Assembly: GCA_029239635.1 (NCBI GenBank) | Contig: JARBUN010000018.1 | Coordinates: 1-64,000 of the forward strand | Source: Microbacterium sp. | Lineage (GTDB): Bacteria; Actinomycetota; Actinomycetes; Actinomycetales; Microbacteriaceae | Length of the DNA: 64,000 bases | Direction: 5' to 3' | Shown: positions 26,752-35,489 of the stretch, one piece after another | How positions within the stretch are numbered: the first letter of the stretch is position 1 | How the letters are laid out: each line of letters opens with the position of its first letter | Notes under the pieces: generated by a model | What the model saw: the letters and a program-made list of their open reading frames with translations, nothing else | Told to the model about the DNA's origin: nothing | The model's database searches: none | Position numbers and translations under genes: made by a program

Positions 26752-27819
26752 ATGTCGAGAGACGCTCAGGGCACATTCAGCCATCCACTGATCGACGAGA
26801 TCGTGGAGGGCATCGCGGTGTCCGAGAGCAGGGCTCCTCTGCTCGCCCTGACCGCGACCCGCACCGACCTGCTCCTGCAGGCCGGCAGGGCTCGGCATCC
26901 GCTCGCCTTCCTCACCGGAGACGGCACGCGCCTGACCGAGCCGATGCGCGCCGCGCTCGTGGCCACCCGAATCCCCTGGGTCGTGCGCACCGCCGGCGGC
27001 CTGCGCGACGGACTCACCTGGCGTCCCCTCGCCGACCTCGCGGCCGCGTTCGCCAGCGTGCCCGCCGCTCCCCACCCCGACGCCCTCTACCTCGAGCAGC
27101 CCACGACGCTGCAGCTGGTCGCGTCGGTGTCGGTGCGCCACCGCGCCGACGCATCGACCCGTCTGGGTGCCGCCCTCGAGGTCCTGGGCCGACCGGGCGA
27201 GGCGGCCCCGGTCGCGTGGGGTCCGAACGAGCCGGCCGAGTTCGCGTGGGACCGCCACGCCCTCACCGCGTTCGCGAGGGCCCGGATGCCGAGCGACACC
27301 CGCCTCATCGCGACCGGGGACACCGCGCGCCCGATGGTCGCGACGCTCACCGCCCGCCGCACGGCGCGCGGTGTGGAGGAGGTGACCGAGGCGCTCGTCT
27401 CGCTCGGAGCCCTCGATGACCCCGCCACCGACGCGCGCGCCGACGCGGCGGTCGAGCTCCTCGACGAACTCGCCGTCGCCCCGTGGCCCCTGATGGCGGC
27501 CCTGTTCACGCGGCCGGGCCGCGCCGACCTCACGACCTCGGCGTTCGTCGCGCCCACGCCGCGACCGCTCGCTCTGCTGATCGGGGCTCCCGCGGTGCGC
27601 GACCTCGCCCTCGACGCCGCGATGTGGGCGGAGCGCTTCGGCGCGCGCGTGGCCGGTCGCCCGCGCACGCCCGCTCTCGTGATCCCGCTCCGGCGCTCCG
27701 AAGAGCCCGCCGAGATCGCCTGGAACCGACTCGTCGAGATCGCCGAGACCCTCGGCGTCGAGCGCGTCGCGGAGCTGACGGGATTCCGCCTCGACATCGA
27801 CGAATGGCGGAGCCGCTGA
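26752..27819 (+). CDS. DUF6177-like T7SS-associated protein
   Basis: The protein is 355 aa from ATG 26752; an ATG at 26731 is possible but would leave almost no promoter space. Typical features are SESRAPLLALTATRTDLLLQ, PWVVRTAGGLRDGLTW, a PTTLQLVASVSVRHRAD segment and VRDLALDAAMWAERFG. It is soluble, without a signal peptide. DUF6177 proteins sit beside T7SS toxin genes in actinobacteria and have no established activity. Here it is divergent from the toxin cassette and coupled to a small downstream gene by TGATG. Confidence 0.72.
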   Translation: MSRDAQGTFSHPLIDEIVEGIAVSESRAPLLALTATRTDLLLQAGRARHPLAFLTGDGTRLTEPMRAALVATRIPWVVRTAGGLRDGLTWRPLADLAAAFASVPAAPHPDALYLEQPTTLQLVASVSVRHRADASTRLGAALEVLGRPGEAAPVAWGPNEPAEFAWDRHALTAFARARMPSDTRLIATGDTARPMVATLTARRTARGVEEVTEALVSLGALDDPATDARADAAVELLDELAVAPWPLMAALFTRPGRADLTTSAFVAPTPRPLALLIGAPAVRDLALDAAMWAERFGARVAGRPRTPALVIPLRRSEEPAEIAWNRLVEIAETLGVERVAELTGFRLDIDEWRSR

Positions 27820-28172
27820 TGCCGCACGAATACGTCCTCCTCACCCCGCGCGTGATCGGCCTGCGCGAAGTCGCCCACGCCGTCGCCGCGACCGAGCCGA
27901 CGCTCGCCTACCGCATGGACGCCGGCGGCATGCAGATCGTGCTCGTCGACGGGGATGCCACCGTGCTGACGATCGTGCACCCGGTTCCCGCGCGGCCGGC
28001 CGAGGTTCGGCGACTTCTCGGCGACGATGCCCCGTCCGACGCGGAGCCGCACTGGTGGATCGACCTCGTCGCGCCGTGGGACGCCGAGGAGCGCGCGGCC
28101 CGTGTCGTCGCGGCGCTGACGGCCGTGTCGGGCGGAACGGCCCGCGACCTGGCTCCCGGCGGGAGGGGCTGA
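27819..28172 (+). CDS. Small T7SS-region hypothetical protein
   Basis: The protein is 117 aa. ATG 27819 shares a base with the stop of the DUF6177-like gene (TGATG). An in-frame ATG at 27804 would add five residues. The sequence MPHEYVLLTPRVIGLREVAHA continues with MQIVLVDGDATVLTIVHPV and HWWIDLVAPWDAEERAARVV. It is a compact alpha/beta protein with no recognised family, membrane segment or signal peptide. Coupling suggests that it works with the DUF6177-like protein. Confidence 0.7.
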   Translation: MPHEYVLLTPRVIGLREVAHAVAATEPTLAYRMDAGGMQIVLVDGDATVLTIVHPVPARPAEVRRLLGDDAPSDAEPHWWIDLVAPWDAEERAARVVAALTAVSGGTARDLAPGGRG

Positions 28173-28188
28173 GAGCCGGAGCTCCTCG

Positions 28189-29232
28189 CTATCCGGGCGG
28201 ACGCAACTGCGTGAGCTTCACCTCGTGCACGGTCCAGACCGCGACGGAGAGGAACGGCAGCACGGCGATGAGGGGGAAGAACCCCGTCAGAGCCGTGACC
28301 AGGTAGCCCACCGCGATGACCACGACGGTGACGACGCAGACGACCTCGATCGCGCGCTGACGGGCGAACAACCAGATCGCGCGCGCGACCGCTCGATCGC
28401 GCAGGGGGCCCAGGGTCCCCACACCGATCACGACCGTGCAGATCAGTCCCAGCGCCGCTCCCACGCGGGAGCCCACCGGCGCGCCGAAGGGCTGCGCGAA
28501 GATCGCAAAGGTGAAGAAGGGCACCATCGCCGTCACGATCGTGACGAGACCGATCAGCTGGCGCACGAGCAGCGCCGTGGCCACCTGGGCGAGATAGGGC
28601 GGTGTGCGCGCGAGCGGGTTCTCGCTCAGTACTCGACGCGCCGTCCGGACCGCCGCGGCCCGCTGCCCGTTCATGACCTGCGCCGCGGCGAGCATCTGTC
28701 CCACCCGCGGATCCGTCGGGCTGATCCGGACCGCTTCCTCGGCGAGGCGCAGAGCCTCGGCGCGTCGCGGAGCGTGGACGACGGCGATCGACGACGCCGT
28801 GATCAGCGCGTCGATCCGCTCATCGTCCGACGCGGCGTTCGCGAGCGCCGCTTCCGCCTCGATCCGGGCGGGTTCCCAGAGCCGACGCTCGCGCAGAATC
28901 CTCGCGAGAACCACGCGGAACTCGCAGCGCGTGGGATCGAGCCGGACGGCCTCACTCGCCCAGCCCGTCGCCTCGACCGGATCGCGGGTCATCGTGATGC
29001 GGGCGAGCAGGGCGGCGGCATCCGGTCGCAGCTCCGCGTGCGCGAACGCGAGCCTCGCGTCACGCTCCGCGGCCTCGAGCGCGCCCGTCTGCAGGCGCGC
29101 GTAGGCCATCAGCGCGAGGGCGGGCCCGTGGTCGGGCTGCTCCGCGAGCACCCGCTCGAGCACCCCCTGCGCCCTCTCCGGCTCATCGAGCAGGAGGTAC
29201 CGCCGCGCCTCGGCGATCGGGTCGGGAGCCAT
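28189..29232 (-). CDS. TPR-repeat protein with C-terminal membrane segments, paired with an EccA-like ATPase
   Basis: The protein is 347 aa. Residues 1-210 form tetratricopeptide-like helical repeats (RRYLLLDEPERAQGVLERVL, AEEAVRISPTDPRVGQMLAA). They are followed by four membrane helices: LIGLVTIVTAMVPFFTFAIF, VGAALGLICTVVIGVG, IEVVCVVTVVVIAVGYLVT and FFPLIAVLPFLSVAVWTV. The start is one base after the stop of the AAA ATPase gene, so they form a two-gene unit. It may anchor the ATPase at the membrane in the T7SS context. This is an inference from pairing; no family name is certain. Confidence 0.8.
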   Translation of the reverse strand: MAPDPIAEARRYLLLDEPERAQGVLERVLAEQPDHGPALALMAYARLQTGALEAAERDARLAFAHAELRPDAAALLARITMTRDPVEATGWASEAVRLDPTRCEFRVVLARILRERRLWEPARIEAEAALANAASDDERIDALITASSIAVVHAPRRAEALRLAEEAVRISPTDPRVGQMLAAAQVMNGQRAAAVRTARRVLSENPLARTPPYLAQVATALLVRQLIGLVTIVTAMVPFFTFAIFAQPFGAPVGSRVGAALGLICTVVIGVGTLGPLRDRAVARAIWLFARQRAIEVVCVVTVVVIAVGYLVTALTGFFPLIAVLPFLSVAVWTVHEVKLTQLRPPG

Positions 29233-29233
29233 G

Positions 29234-30601
29234 TCAGAGGCGGTGGCGTTTGAGGTAGGCCCGCAGTTGGCCGAACGTGCCGTCGTCGATCCCGTACTCG
29301 AGCACCGGCTTGATCTGCTCGAACCACTCCCGCGTGGAGGCCACGACCCTGGCCGCCGCCCTCTCGAGATCGGCGGTACCGATCATGCGGGGAACCCCGG
29401 ATGCCACGGACTCGGTGAACGCGGCCTCGATCGCCTGGTGCACGACGTAGGCGATGTCGGCGCCGGAGAACTCGGCGGTCCGCCGCGCCACCTCGCGCGC
29501 GTCGACCGCGGCCACGGGCTTGTCGCGCAGGGTGTTCTCGACGATCGCGACGCGCGCGGGCTCGTCGGGCGGGAGCACCAGCACGGTGCGGTCGAGGCGT
29601 CCGGGACGGCGGAGGGCCGGGTCGACGTCCCACGGGCGGTTCGTGGCGGCGAGGATGTAGATGCCGTCGTTGTCGGCATCCACCCCGTCGAACTCTTCGA
29701 GCAATTGGCTGGCGAACATGCGCAGGTACTGCGACGAGGATCCGCCGGAGGTCCGTCGGCCCCCGATCGCGTCGAACTCGTCGATGAAGATCACGCACGG
29801 GCGCGCGGCGCGAGCCGCCTCGAAGAGGGAGTGGATCGCCTGCTCGGTCTCGCCGAAGTGCGGGCGCACGAGGTCGGCGAGGGTCGCGTGCACGAAGTTC
29901 GCCTCGAGCTCGCCCGCGATCGCGCGGGCGATGAAGGTCTTGCCGCACCCGGGCGGGCCGTACATGAGCAGGCTGCCGCGCGCGGCCTTGCCGAACATGC
30001 GGGCCATCTCGGGGTTGCGCATCGGCAGCAGGAACGCTCCGTTGAGGTGCTGCTTGACCTCGTCGAGCCCCGCGACGTCGGCGAGGGTCACGGCCGGACG
30101 CTCGACGTCCCACACCGGCTTCTCGACCTGCTCCGCGGCGATCCCCACGAGGGGCGGGTCGTCCGTCGGGGTGCCGGGCGCGGCGGGGGCCGGCGGGGTC
30201 GTTGCGGCGGGTGGGGGCGCGGCGCCAGGCGGCGCGGCGGCGGGAGGCGTCGTGCCGGGCGGTGTCGCGGCGGGCGGGGTGGCGGCAGGCGACGTCGCCC
30301 CGGGCGCAGGAGGCGGAGGCACCGCGGCCGGGCCCGCCGGAGCGGCACTCGTCGCGCTCGCGTCGGGCGTGGCATCCGGAGTCCGTCCCGCGCGCAGACG
30401 CGCCGCCGCCAACCGCGCGCGCAGCACGCTCACCGTGGCCGCGTTGGCTCCCCGCTCGGCGACGTGCTCGATCTCGACGGCGGCCTCGTCGAGGTGATCC
30501 TGCAGGAGCAGCTCGACGAGGTCGACGCGCAGACCGATGTTGCCGGGGTCGGCCGCGACGGCCGCCCGGATGATGTCGACGAAGTCCTCGGAGCCCGTCA
30601 T
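29234..30601 (-). CDS. AAA+ ATPase, EccA-like (T7SS-associated)
   Basis: The protein is 455 aa. The N-terminal ~70 residues are TPR-like helices, then comes a long Pro/Ala/Thr-rich linker (about 75-150). The AAA+ module follows: P-loop GPPGCGKT (215-222), Walker B IFIDEFDAIGG (from 271), sensor-1 AATNRPWDVDPALRRPGRLD with arginine fingers, and an AAA lid (AEFSGADIAYVVHQAIEAAF). Cytosolic AAA+ ATPases of EccA type work with ESX substrates. Proximity to eccC, the toxin cassette and the DUF6177-like gene supports the link, but the classic EccA N-domain is shorter here. A general unfoldase or remodelling role is equally compatible. Confidence 0.85.
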   Translation of the reverse strand: MTGSEDFVDIIRAAVAADPGNIGLRVDLVELLLQDHLDEAAVEIEHVAERGANAATVSVLRARLAAARLRAGRTPDATPDASATSAAPAGPAAVPPPPAPGATSPAATPPAATPPGTTPPAAAPPGAAPPPAATTPPAPAAPGTPTDDPPLVGIAAEQVEKPVWDVERPAVTLADVAGLDEVKQHLNGAFLLPMRNPEMARMFGKAARGSLLMYGPPGCGKTFIARAIAGELEANFVHATLADLVRPHFGETEQAIHSLFEAARAARPCVIFIDEFDAIGGRRTSGGSSSQYLRMFASQLLEEFDGVDADNDGIYILAATNRPWDVDPALRRPGRLDRTVLVLPPDEPARVAIVENTLRDKPVAAVDAREVARRTAEFSGADIAYVVHQAIEAAFTESVASGVPRMIGTADLERAAARVVASTREWFEQIKPVLEYGIDDGTFGQLRAYLKRHRL

Positions 30602-30608
30602 GGCCCGA

Positions 30609-31997
30609 TCAGGCTCCGCGCAGCCGTTCGGCGAGGTAGCCGTGGAGCGCGTCGAGGCCGATGCGCTCCTGGCCCATCGTGTCGCGGTCGCGCACGGTCA
30701 CGGCGTTGTCGTCGAGCGAGTCGAAGTCGACCGTGACGCAGAACGGGGTGCCGATCTCATCCTGGCGACGGTAGCGGCGACCGATCGCGCCGGCGTCGTC
30801 GAAGTCGATGTTCCAGCCCGCCGCGCGCAGCGCGTCGGCGGTCTCGCGGGCCAGCGGCGACAGGCGCTCGTTGCGCGACAGCGGCAGCACCGCGACCTTG
30901 ACGGGCGCGAGACGCGGGTCGAGCTTCAGCACCGTGCGGGTGTCGGTGCCGCCCTTGGCGTTCGGCACCTCTTCTTCGCGGTACGAATCGACGAGGAACG
31001 CCATCATGGCGCGGGTCAGGCCGAACGAGGGCTCGATCACGTAGGGCGTGTACTTCTCGCCCGACGCCTGGTCGAAGAAGGTGAGCGACTGGCCCGACGC
31101 CTCGGAGTGGCTCTTGAGGTCGTAGTCGGTGCGGTTGGCGACACCCATGAGCTCGCCCCACTCCTTGCCCGGGAAGCCGAAGCGGTACTCGACGTCGATC
31201 GTGCCGGCGGAGTAGTGCGCGCGGTCGTCTTCGGGCACGTCGAAGCGCTTCATGTTCTCGGGGTCGATCCCGAGGTCGATGAACCAGTTCCAGCAGGCCT
31301 CGACCCAGTGCTCGAACCACTCGTCCGCCTCGGCGGGGGGCGTGAAGTACTCGATCTCCATCTGCTCGAACTCGCGCGTGCGGAAGATGAAGTTGCCGGG
31401 AGTGATCTCGTTGCGGAACGCCTTGCCGACCTGGCCGACGCCGAACGGGGGCTTGCGACGGGATGCCGTGAGCACGTTCGAGAAGTTCACGAAGATACCC
31501 TGCGCGGTCTCGGGGCGCAGGAAGTACAGGCCCGACTCGTCGTCGACGACACCGAGGTAGGTCTTCACCAGGCCCGAGAAGGACTTGGGCTCGGTGTACT
31601 GGCCCTTCGTGCCGCAGTTGGGGCACGGGACGTCGGCGAGACCGTTCTCGGCCTTCCGGCCCTTGCGAGCCTCGAAGTCCTCGATGAGGTTGTCGGCGCG
31701 GAAACGCTTGTGGCAGTGCAGGCACTCCACGAGCGGGTCGGTGAAGGTCGCGACGTGACCCGAGGCCTCCCACACGCGCTTGGGCAGGATGATGCTGGAG
31801 TCGAGGCCCACCATGTCGCCGCGGCCCCGGACGAAGGTCTGCCACCACTGCCGGCGGATGTTCTCCTTCAGCTCGGTGCCGAGGGGGCCGTAGTCCCACG
31901 CCGAGCGCGAGCCGCCGTAGATCTCACCAGCCTGGAACACGAACCCGCGGTGGCGGGCGAGGGCGATGACCTTGTCGAGGCGGGACTGTTCGGCCAC
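30609..31997 (-). CDS. glyS: Glycyl-tRNA synthetase, class II homodimeric type
   Basis: The 462-aa protein starts at GTG 31997, with GGAG 6 nt upstream. It charges tRNA-Gly in the cytoplasm. Class II motifs are present: motif 1 region around [18 protein letters not shown], motif 2 [19 protein letters not shown] and motif 3 with [20 protein letters not shown]. The zinc cluster (CLHCHKRF and CPNCG) is present, and the anticodon-binding domain is at the C-terminus ([17 protein letters not shown]). The length is normal and no damage is visible. Confidence 0.97.
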   Translation of the reverse strand: MAEQSRLDKVIALARHRGFVFQAGEIYGGSRSAWDYGPLGTELKENIRRQWWQTFVRGRGDMVGLDSSIILPKRVWEASGHVATFTDPLVECLHCHKRFRADNLIEDFEARKGRKAENGLADVPCPNCGTKGQYTEPKSFSGLVKTYLGVVDDESGLYFLRPETAQGIFVNFSNVLTASRRKPPFGVGQVGKAFRNEITPGNFIFRTREFEQMEIEYFTPPAEADEWFEHWVEACWNWFIDLGIDPENMKRFDVPEDDRAHYSAGTIDVEYRFGFPGKEWGELMGVANRTDYDLKSHSEASGQSLTFFDQASGEKYTPYVIEPSFGLTRAMMAFLVDSYREEEVPNAKGGTDTRTVLKLDPRLAPVKVAVLPLSRNERLSPLARETADALRAAGWNIDFDDAGAIGRRYRRQDEIGTPFCVTVDFDSLDDNAVTVRDRDTMGQERIGLDALHGYLAERLRGA

Positions 31998-32051
31998 GGT
32001 GGCTCCAATGGTCGGGAAAGCTGTGGGATGCCGCGGATGACGCGGACCCCC

Positions 32052-32057
32052 AGTTTA
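32052..32057 (-). promoter_or_regulatory. -10 box TAAACT upstream of glyS
   Basis: TAAACT on the minus strand lies 54 nt before the GTG, giving a short leader without an obvious T-box (none is expected in this lineage). Confidence 0.45.
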
Positions 32058-32092
32058 CCGAAGCGGCCCGTCACCGCCGGGCCTCCCCCGGC

Positions 32093-33226
32093 TCAGCGCG
32101 TGAGGCGCTCGCGCCGGACGGTCACGGCATCCAATGCAGCCTCGTCGATCTCGACGCCGAGGCCCGGGCCGGTGGGCACGCGCACGTGCCCGTCCTCGAG
32201 CACCGCGGGCTCGGTGACGATGTCGCGCGTGTAGAAGCGGGCGGATGCCGAGATGTCGCCGGGCAGCGTGAAGCCGGGGAGCGCGGCGAGAGCGGCGTTG
32301 GCCGCCCGGCCGATCCCCGTCTCGAGCATGCCGCCGCACCACACGGGGATCCCGGCCTCCCGGCAGAGGTCGTGCACCGCGACCGCTTCGAGGTACCCGC
32401 CCACGCGTCCCGCCTTGATGTTGACGATCGCCGCGGACCCGAGCTCCCGCGCATCGGCCGCGGCCTTCGCCGAGACGATCGACTCGTCGAGGCAGACGGG
32501 TGTGCGGAGCCTCTTCGCGAGCCGGGCGTGATCGACGAGGTCGTCCTCCTGCAGGGGCTGCTCGATGAGCAGCAGGTCGAAGCGGTCCAGTTCAGCCAGG
32601 GTGTCGGCATCCTGAAGCGTGTACGCCGAGTTCGCGTCGACCTGCAGCGGGATGTCGGCGAAGGTCCCGCGGACGGCGGCGGTGTCGGCGACATCGCGCC
32701 CGGGCTTGATCTTGATCTTGATGCGGACGTAGCCCTCGTCGAGGTACCCGCCCACGACGTCGACGAGAGCAGCGGGATCGCTCTGGATGCCGACCGAGAC
32801 GCCGGAGGGCACGCGGGTCTTCTCGGCGCCGAGGTAGTCGCCGAAGCTCCGCCCCTCGGCGCGCAGGGCCGCGTCGATCACCGCGAGCTCGAGGCCCGCC
32901 TTGGCCATGCGGTGCCCGACGAAGGGCTGCAGGATGCCGGGGACCTCCTCCGGCGCGAACGTGCGGCGCGCGAGCAGGGCCGGTGCGAGGTAGCGGCTCA
33001 GCACGTCCCACGCGCCCGCCGTGTACTCGCTGGAGTACAGGGGCGCGGCCATCGTCACGACCTCTCCCCAGCCCACGCCGTCCGACGTCTCCGCCGCGAC
33101 GACGATCACCTCGCGCACGGTCTCGGTGCCGAACGACGTCGTGAACGGCGACACGAGGGGCAGGTGCAGGACGCGGAGCTCCACGGCATCCAGGGTCACG
33201 GGCGAGGCGGCGCGGGTGAGGGGCAT
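32093..33226 (-). CDS. menC: o-Succinylbenzoate synthase / N-succinylamino acid racemase-type enolase-superfamily enzyme
   Basis: The 377-aa protein starts at ATG 33226, 6 nt after TAGCCT (leaderless). Enolase-superfamily catalytic residues are in place: the KxK pair in RIKIKIKPG, metal ligands in LQVDANSAY, LLIEQPL and CLDESIVS, and the second lysine in NIKAGRVGG. The last motif and GGMLETGIGRAAN are typical of OSBS and the related N-acyl amino acid racemases. MenC makes o-succinylbenzoate for menaquinone, the quinone of actinobacteria. No other men genes are adjacent, so racemase activity cannot be excluded. Confidence 0.85.
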   Translation of the reverse strand: MPLTRAASPVTLDAVELRVLHLPLVSPFTTSFGTETVREVIVVAAETSDGVGWGEVVTMAAPLYSSEYTAGAWDVLSRYLAPALLARRTFAPEEVPGILQPFVGHRMAKAGLELAVIDAALRAEGRSFGDYLGAEKTRVPSGVSVGIQSDPAALVDVVGGYLDEGYVRIKIKIKPGRDVADTAAVRGTFADIPLQVDANSAYTLQDADTLAELDRFDLLLIEQPLQEDDLVDHARLAKRLRTPVCLDESIVSAKAAADARELGSAAIVNIKAGRVGGYLEAVAVHDLCREAGIPVWCGGMLETGIGRAANAALAALPGFTLPGDISASARFYTRDIVTEPAVLEDGHVRVPTGPGLGVEIDEAALDAVTVRRERLTR

Positions 33227-33232
33227 GACGGC

Positions 33233-33238
33233 AGGCTA
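33233..33238 (-). promoter_or_regulatory. -10 box TAGCCT, leaderless menC
   Basis: Six bases separate it from ATG 33226 (minus strand), which supports this start. Confidence 0.6.
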
Positions 33239-33301
33239 ACCGCGCGGCCGCGCGGACCGGGGGTGACGCGGCGGCGAGCCGGGGGCGCGGCCGCGGCGAG
33301 C

Positions 33302-33379
33302 GAAACTCCTGAGGGATCGGCGCCCGGGCCGCCTGTCGGGGCACGAGCGACCTGCCGGCGCCGATTGTTCAGGAGTTCC
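33302..33379. repeat. Long imperfect inverted repeat in the menC/SDR divergent gap
   Basis: The arms are 33302-33324 and 33357-33379, 23 nt with 19 matching, containing ACTCCTGA/TCAGGAGT and ATCGGCGCC/GGCGCCGAT, with a 32-nt loop. Both flanking genes start outward, so it is not a terminator. Confidence 0.75.
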
Positions 33380-33506
33380 GCCCGCGCCCGGCCGGAAGGC
33401 GGGCCGCGGCACGAGCGGATACGCCGGGGTGGCCCCGCCGGGAGACGCGACCGTAACGCCCACGCCCGCACCTGGCAAGGCCGACGACCGCGCGGCCCCG
33501 CGCGCG

Positions 33507-33512
33507 TACGGT
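33507..33512 (+). promoter_or_regulatory. -10 box TACGGT, leaderless SDR gene
   Basis: It lies seven bases before ATG 33520. Confidence 0.55.
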
Positions 33513-33519
33513 CGGGCGC

Positions 33520-34332
33520 ATGAGCGACGACTTCACCCCCCGCCACGCGATCGTCACCGGCTCCGATTCGGGCATCGGTGCGGCCACCGCCCTCGCCCTC
33601 GCCGACGCCGGGATGGACGTCGCGGTCACGTACCACTCCGACAAGGACGGCGCCGAGGAGACCGCCGCCGCGGTGCGCGCCCGGGGATCGCGCGCGATCG
33701 TCGCGCAGTTCGACGCGACCGATTTCGACGCGGTTCCGGATGCCGTGAACGCCATGGCCGACGAGCTCGGCGGCCTCGACGTGTTCGTGAACAACGCCGG
33801 CGGCGGCATCGGCGGCTCGTTCCTCGACCTCGACTTCGACACCTGGCGCACCGACATCTCGCTCAACCTCGACGGCGCCTTCCTCGCCCTGCACACCGCC
33901 GCGCGCCGCATGGTGAAGGCCGGCAACGGCGGCCGCCTCATCGTCGTCTCGAGCGTGCACGAGCACCAGCCGCGGGTCGGATCCGCGCCGTACGTCGCCG
34001 CGAAGCACGGCGTCGGCGGCCTCATCAAGACCATGGCCCTCGAGCTCGGGCAGTACGGCATCACCGCGAACGCCGTCGCGCCGGGAGAGATCGCCACCCC
34101 GATCAACGACATGTCGTCGGAGGATGCCGAGCGCACCCACCGCCCCGGCATCCCGCTCGGCCGCCCGGGCAAGCCCGAGGAGATCGCCGACGTGATCCGC
34201 TTCCTCGCCTCGCCCTCGGGGTCGTACGTCACGGGCGCGAGCTGGGTCGTCGACGGCGGGATGCTGCAGATGGGCCCGCAGGCGGGCTCGCACATGGACT
34301 CGGACGCGTGGCGTTCGGCCGGAGAGAAGTGA
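33520..34332 (+). CDS. Short-chain dehydrogenase/reductase
   Basis: The protein is 270 aa with a classical SDR layout: cofactor motif TGSDSGIG (residues 14-21), NNAGGGIG near 90, and catalytic Ser in VVSSVHEHQP with Tyr/Lys in YVAAKHGVGG. A C-terminal stretch SYVTGASWVVDGGML is typical of the glucose dehydrogenase/3-oxoacyl reductase-like branch. It oxidises or reduces a hydroxyl/keto group with NAD(P); the substrate is unknown. A small hydrophilic protein is encoded 5 bp downstream, probably in the same transcript. Confidence 0.93.
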   Translation: MSDDFTPRHAIVTGSDSGIGAATALALADAGMDVAVTYHSDKDGAEETAAAVRARGSRAIVAQFDATDFDAVPDAVNAMADELGGLDVFVNNAGGGIGGSFLDLDFDTWRTDISLNLDGAFLALHTAARRMVKAGNGGRLIVVSSVHEHQPRVGSAPYVAAKHGVGGLIKTMALELGQYGITANAVAPGEIATPINDMSSEDAERTHRPGIPLGRPGKPEEIADVIRFLASPSGSYVTGASWVVDGGMLQMGPQAGSHMDSDAWRSAGEK

Positions 34333-34337
34333 GAGCG

Positions 34338-34547
34338 ATGAGCGACGAGAAGAGCTTCGAAGAGAACCGCCACGACCAGCTGACGAGCGCGCCGAAGGCC
34401 ACCGAGGAAGACGCGGCCCCGCGCTTCGACGTGACCGAGCACGACGGCGTCACGCGCATCGACGTGCGCGACGACGCGGCGGTGCGCCCCGGCCCGGGTC
34501 AGGGCGATCCGGCCGCGGAGAAGGACGAGCCCGTCTCGGGCGCCTGA
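34338..34547 (+). CDS. Small acidic hydrophilic protein
   Basis: The 69-aa protein starts at ATG 34338 just after the SDR stop, with a GAGAG-type ribosome binding site. It is rich in Glu/Asp/Ala, probably disordered, and contains FDVTEHDGVTRIDVRDD. Nothing suggests a membrane or secreted location. The protein is unrecognised; co-transcription with the SDR is likely. Confidence 0.6.
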   Translation: MSDEKSFEENRHDQLTSAPKATEEDAAPRFDVTEHDGVTRIDVRDDAAVRPGPGQGDPAAEKDEPVSGA

Positions 34548-34550
34548 GTC

Positions 34551-35237
34551 TCAGACGATCAGGTAGCCGCGGCGGTCGAAACCGCCGATCCGACGACCGG
34601 ATGCCAGCTGCCCCCGCAGCCCGTCCCGCACGCGCACGCGCCACGCGGCGGCCGCCGCCGGGTCGGTGCGGCGAAGGGCCTCGATGTCGTCGGGGATCTC
34701 GACGACCGCGTGGACGGTGTCCTCCGCCGGTGTCGGGGCAGGCGGCTCGGCGAGCGCCCACGCGACCATGAGCCGGTCGGACTCATCGCCGCGGTTCACG
34801 TCGTCGGGCATCTCGCCGTACTGGTTGACGAGGTAGTCGGTGACGCGCGTGCCGAGGACGGCGAGATTGAAGTGCGCGTTGCGCGCGATGAGCGGGTCGA
34901 AGGTCCACGTGATGCGCCCGACGCCCCGCTCGAGCGCCCACTCCCGTTGGTGGTTCTTCAGCTGTCGGCCGAGCCCGCGGCCCTGGTGACCGGGCAGCAC
35001 GCCGGTGATGTGCGAGTGCATCGACCGCTCGGCGGGCGGGCCGAAGAAGGCCGCCGACGCGCCGATCATGCGCTCGCCGTCGAAGAGCCCGACGACGTAG
35101 TTGCCCGAGTGCTCGAGCGCGCGCAGAATGTTCGCCGGCATCGTCGCGCGGTCCCCGGCCCAGACGGCGTCGAAGAGGCGCGACGCCTCGTGGATCCCCT
35201 CGACCGTCTCGAGGGGACGGATGTCGATCTCGCTCAT
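34551..35237 (-). CDS. GNAT-family N-acetyltransferase
   Basis: The protein is 228 aa from ATG 35237, 6 nt after CAGACT. The acetyl-CoA motif A is HITGVLPGHQGRGLGRQLKN (residues about 82-101), with the R/Q-x-x-G-x-G/A core (QGRGLG). The N-terminus is DIRPLETVEGIHEASRLFDAVW, and a C-terminal extension (about 160-228) ends GGFDRRGYLIV. The length and the WTFDPLIARNAHFNL segment suggest the group of GNATs that includes predicted N-acetyltransferases related to cholesterol-type or YitI-like proteins. The acceptor substrate is unknown. It converges on the small acidic protein with a 3-bp gap. Confidence 0.88.
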   Translation of the reverse strand: MSEIDIRPLETVEGIHEASRLFDAVWAGDRATMPANILRALEHSGNYVVGLFDGERMIGASAAFFGPPAERSMHSHITGVLPGHQGRGLGRQLKNHQREWALERGVGRITWTFDPLIARNAHFNLAVLGTRVTDYLVNQYGEMPDDVNRGDESDRLMVAWALAEPPAPTPAEDTVHAVVEIPDDIEALRRTDPAAAAAWRVRVRDGLRGQLASGRRIGGFDRRGYLIV

Positions 35238-35243
35238 GCCCCG

Positions 35244-35249
35244 AGTCTG
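35244..35249 (-). promoter_or_regulatory. -10-like CAGACT, leaderless GNAT gene
   Basis: It lies six bases before ATG 35237 and departs from consensus at the first base. Confidence 0.4.
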
Positions 35250-35305
35250 GCATCCGGCGGTGGCGGCCGCGCCGCGCTCCCGCGCCGCGCCGCGTCCGCC
35301 CCGCG

Positions 35306-35374
35306 TCCCACGTTCGGCAGAGCATGTCCCACTTCCTGCCGCCTGGCACCGCTGTACGCCGCAAGAAGTGGGAC
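35306..35374. repeat. Word-repeat/hairpin element GTCCCACTTC ... GAAGTGGGAC in a divergent gap
   Basis: GTCCCACGTTC (35306) and GTCCCACTTC (35326) are direct copies. The inverted copy GAAGTGGGAC ends at 35374. Arms 35326-35343 and 35357-35374 match at 15 of 18 positions. The rest of the 250-bp gap holds no gene. Confidence 0.7.
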
Positions 35375-35489
35375 GCGACTGGCGGGACCGGGGCGCCCGA
35401 GGAGCGGGACCGGAGCGTGACGAAGAGGCCCACCGACTCGTCTCAGCCAGGACGCCCGCCGACCACGGGCCCGACGAAGGGGAGAGACG

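Noticed and set aside
26345-26776. N-terminal extension of the LXG-like toxin
   Set aside because: The upstream in-frame text is Arg/Gly shadow of the DUF6507-like gene. ATG 26344 overlaps that gene's stop and begins a typical helical domain.
31998-32092. T-box or riboswitch upstream of glyS
   Set aside because: The leader is under 60 nt and shows no T-box sequence or specifier stem.
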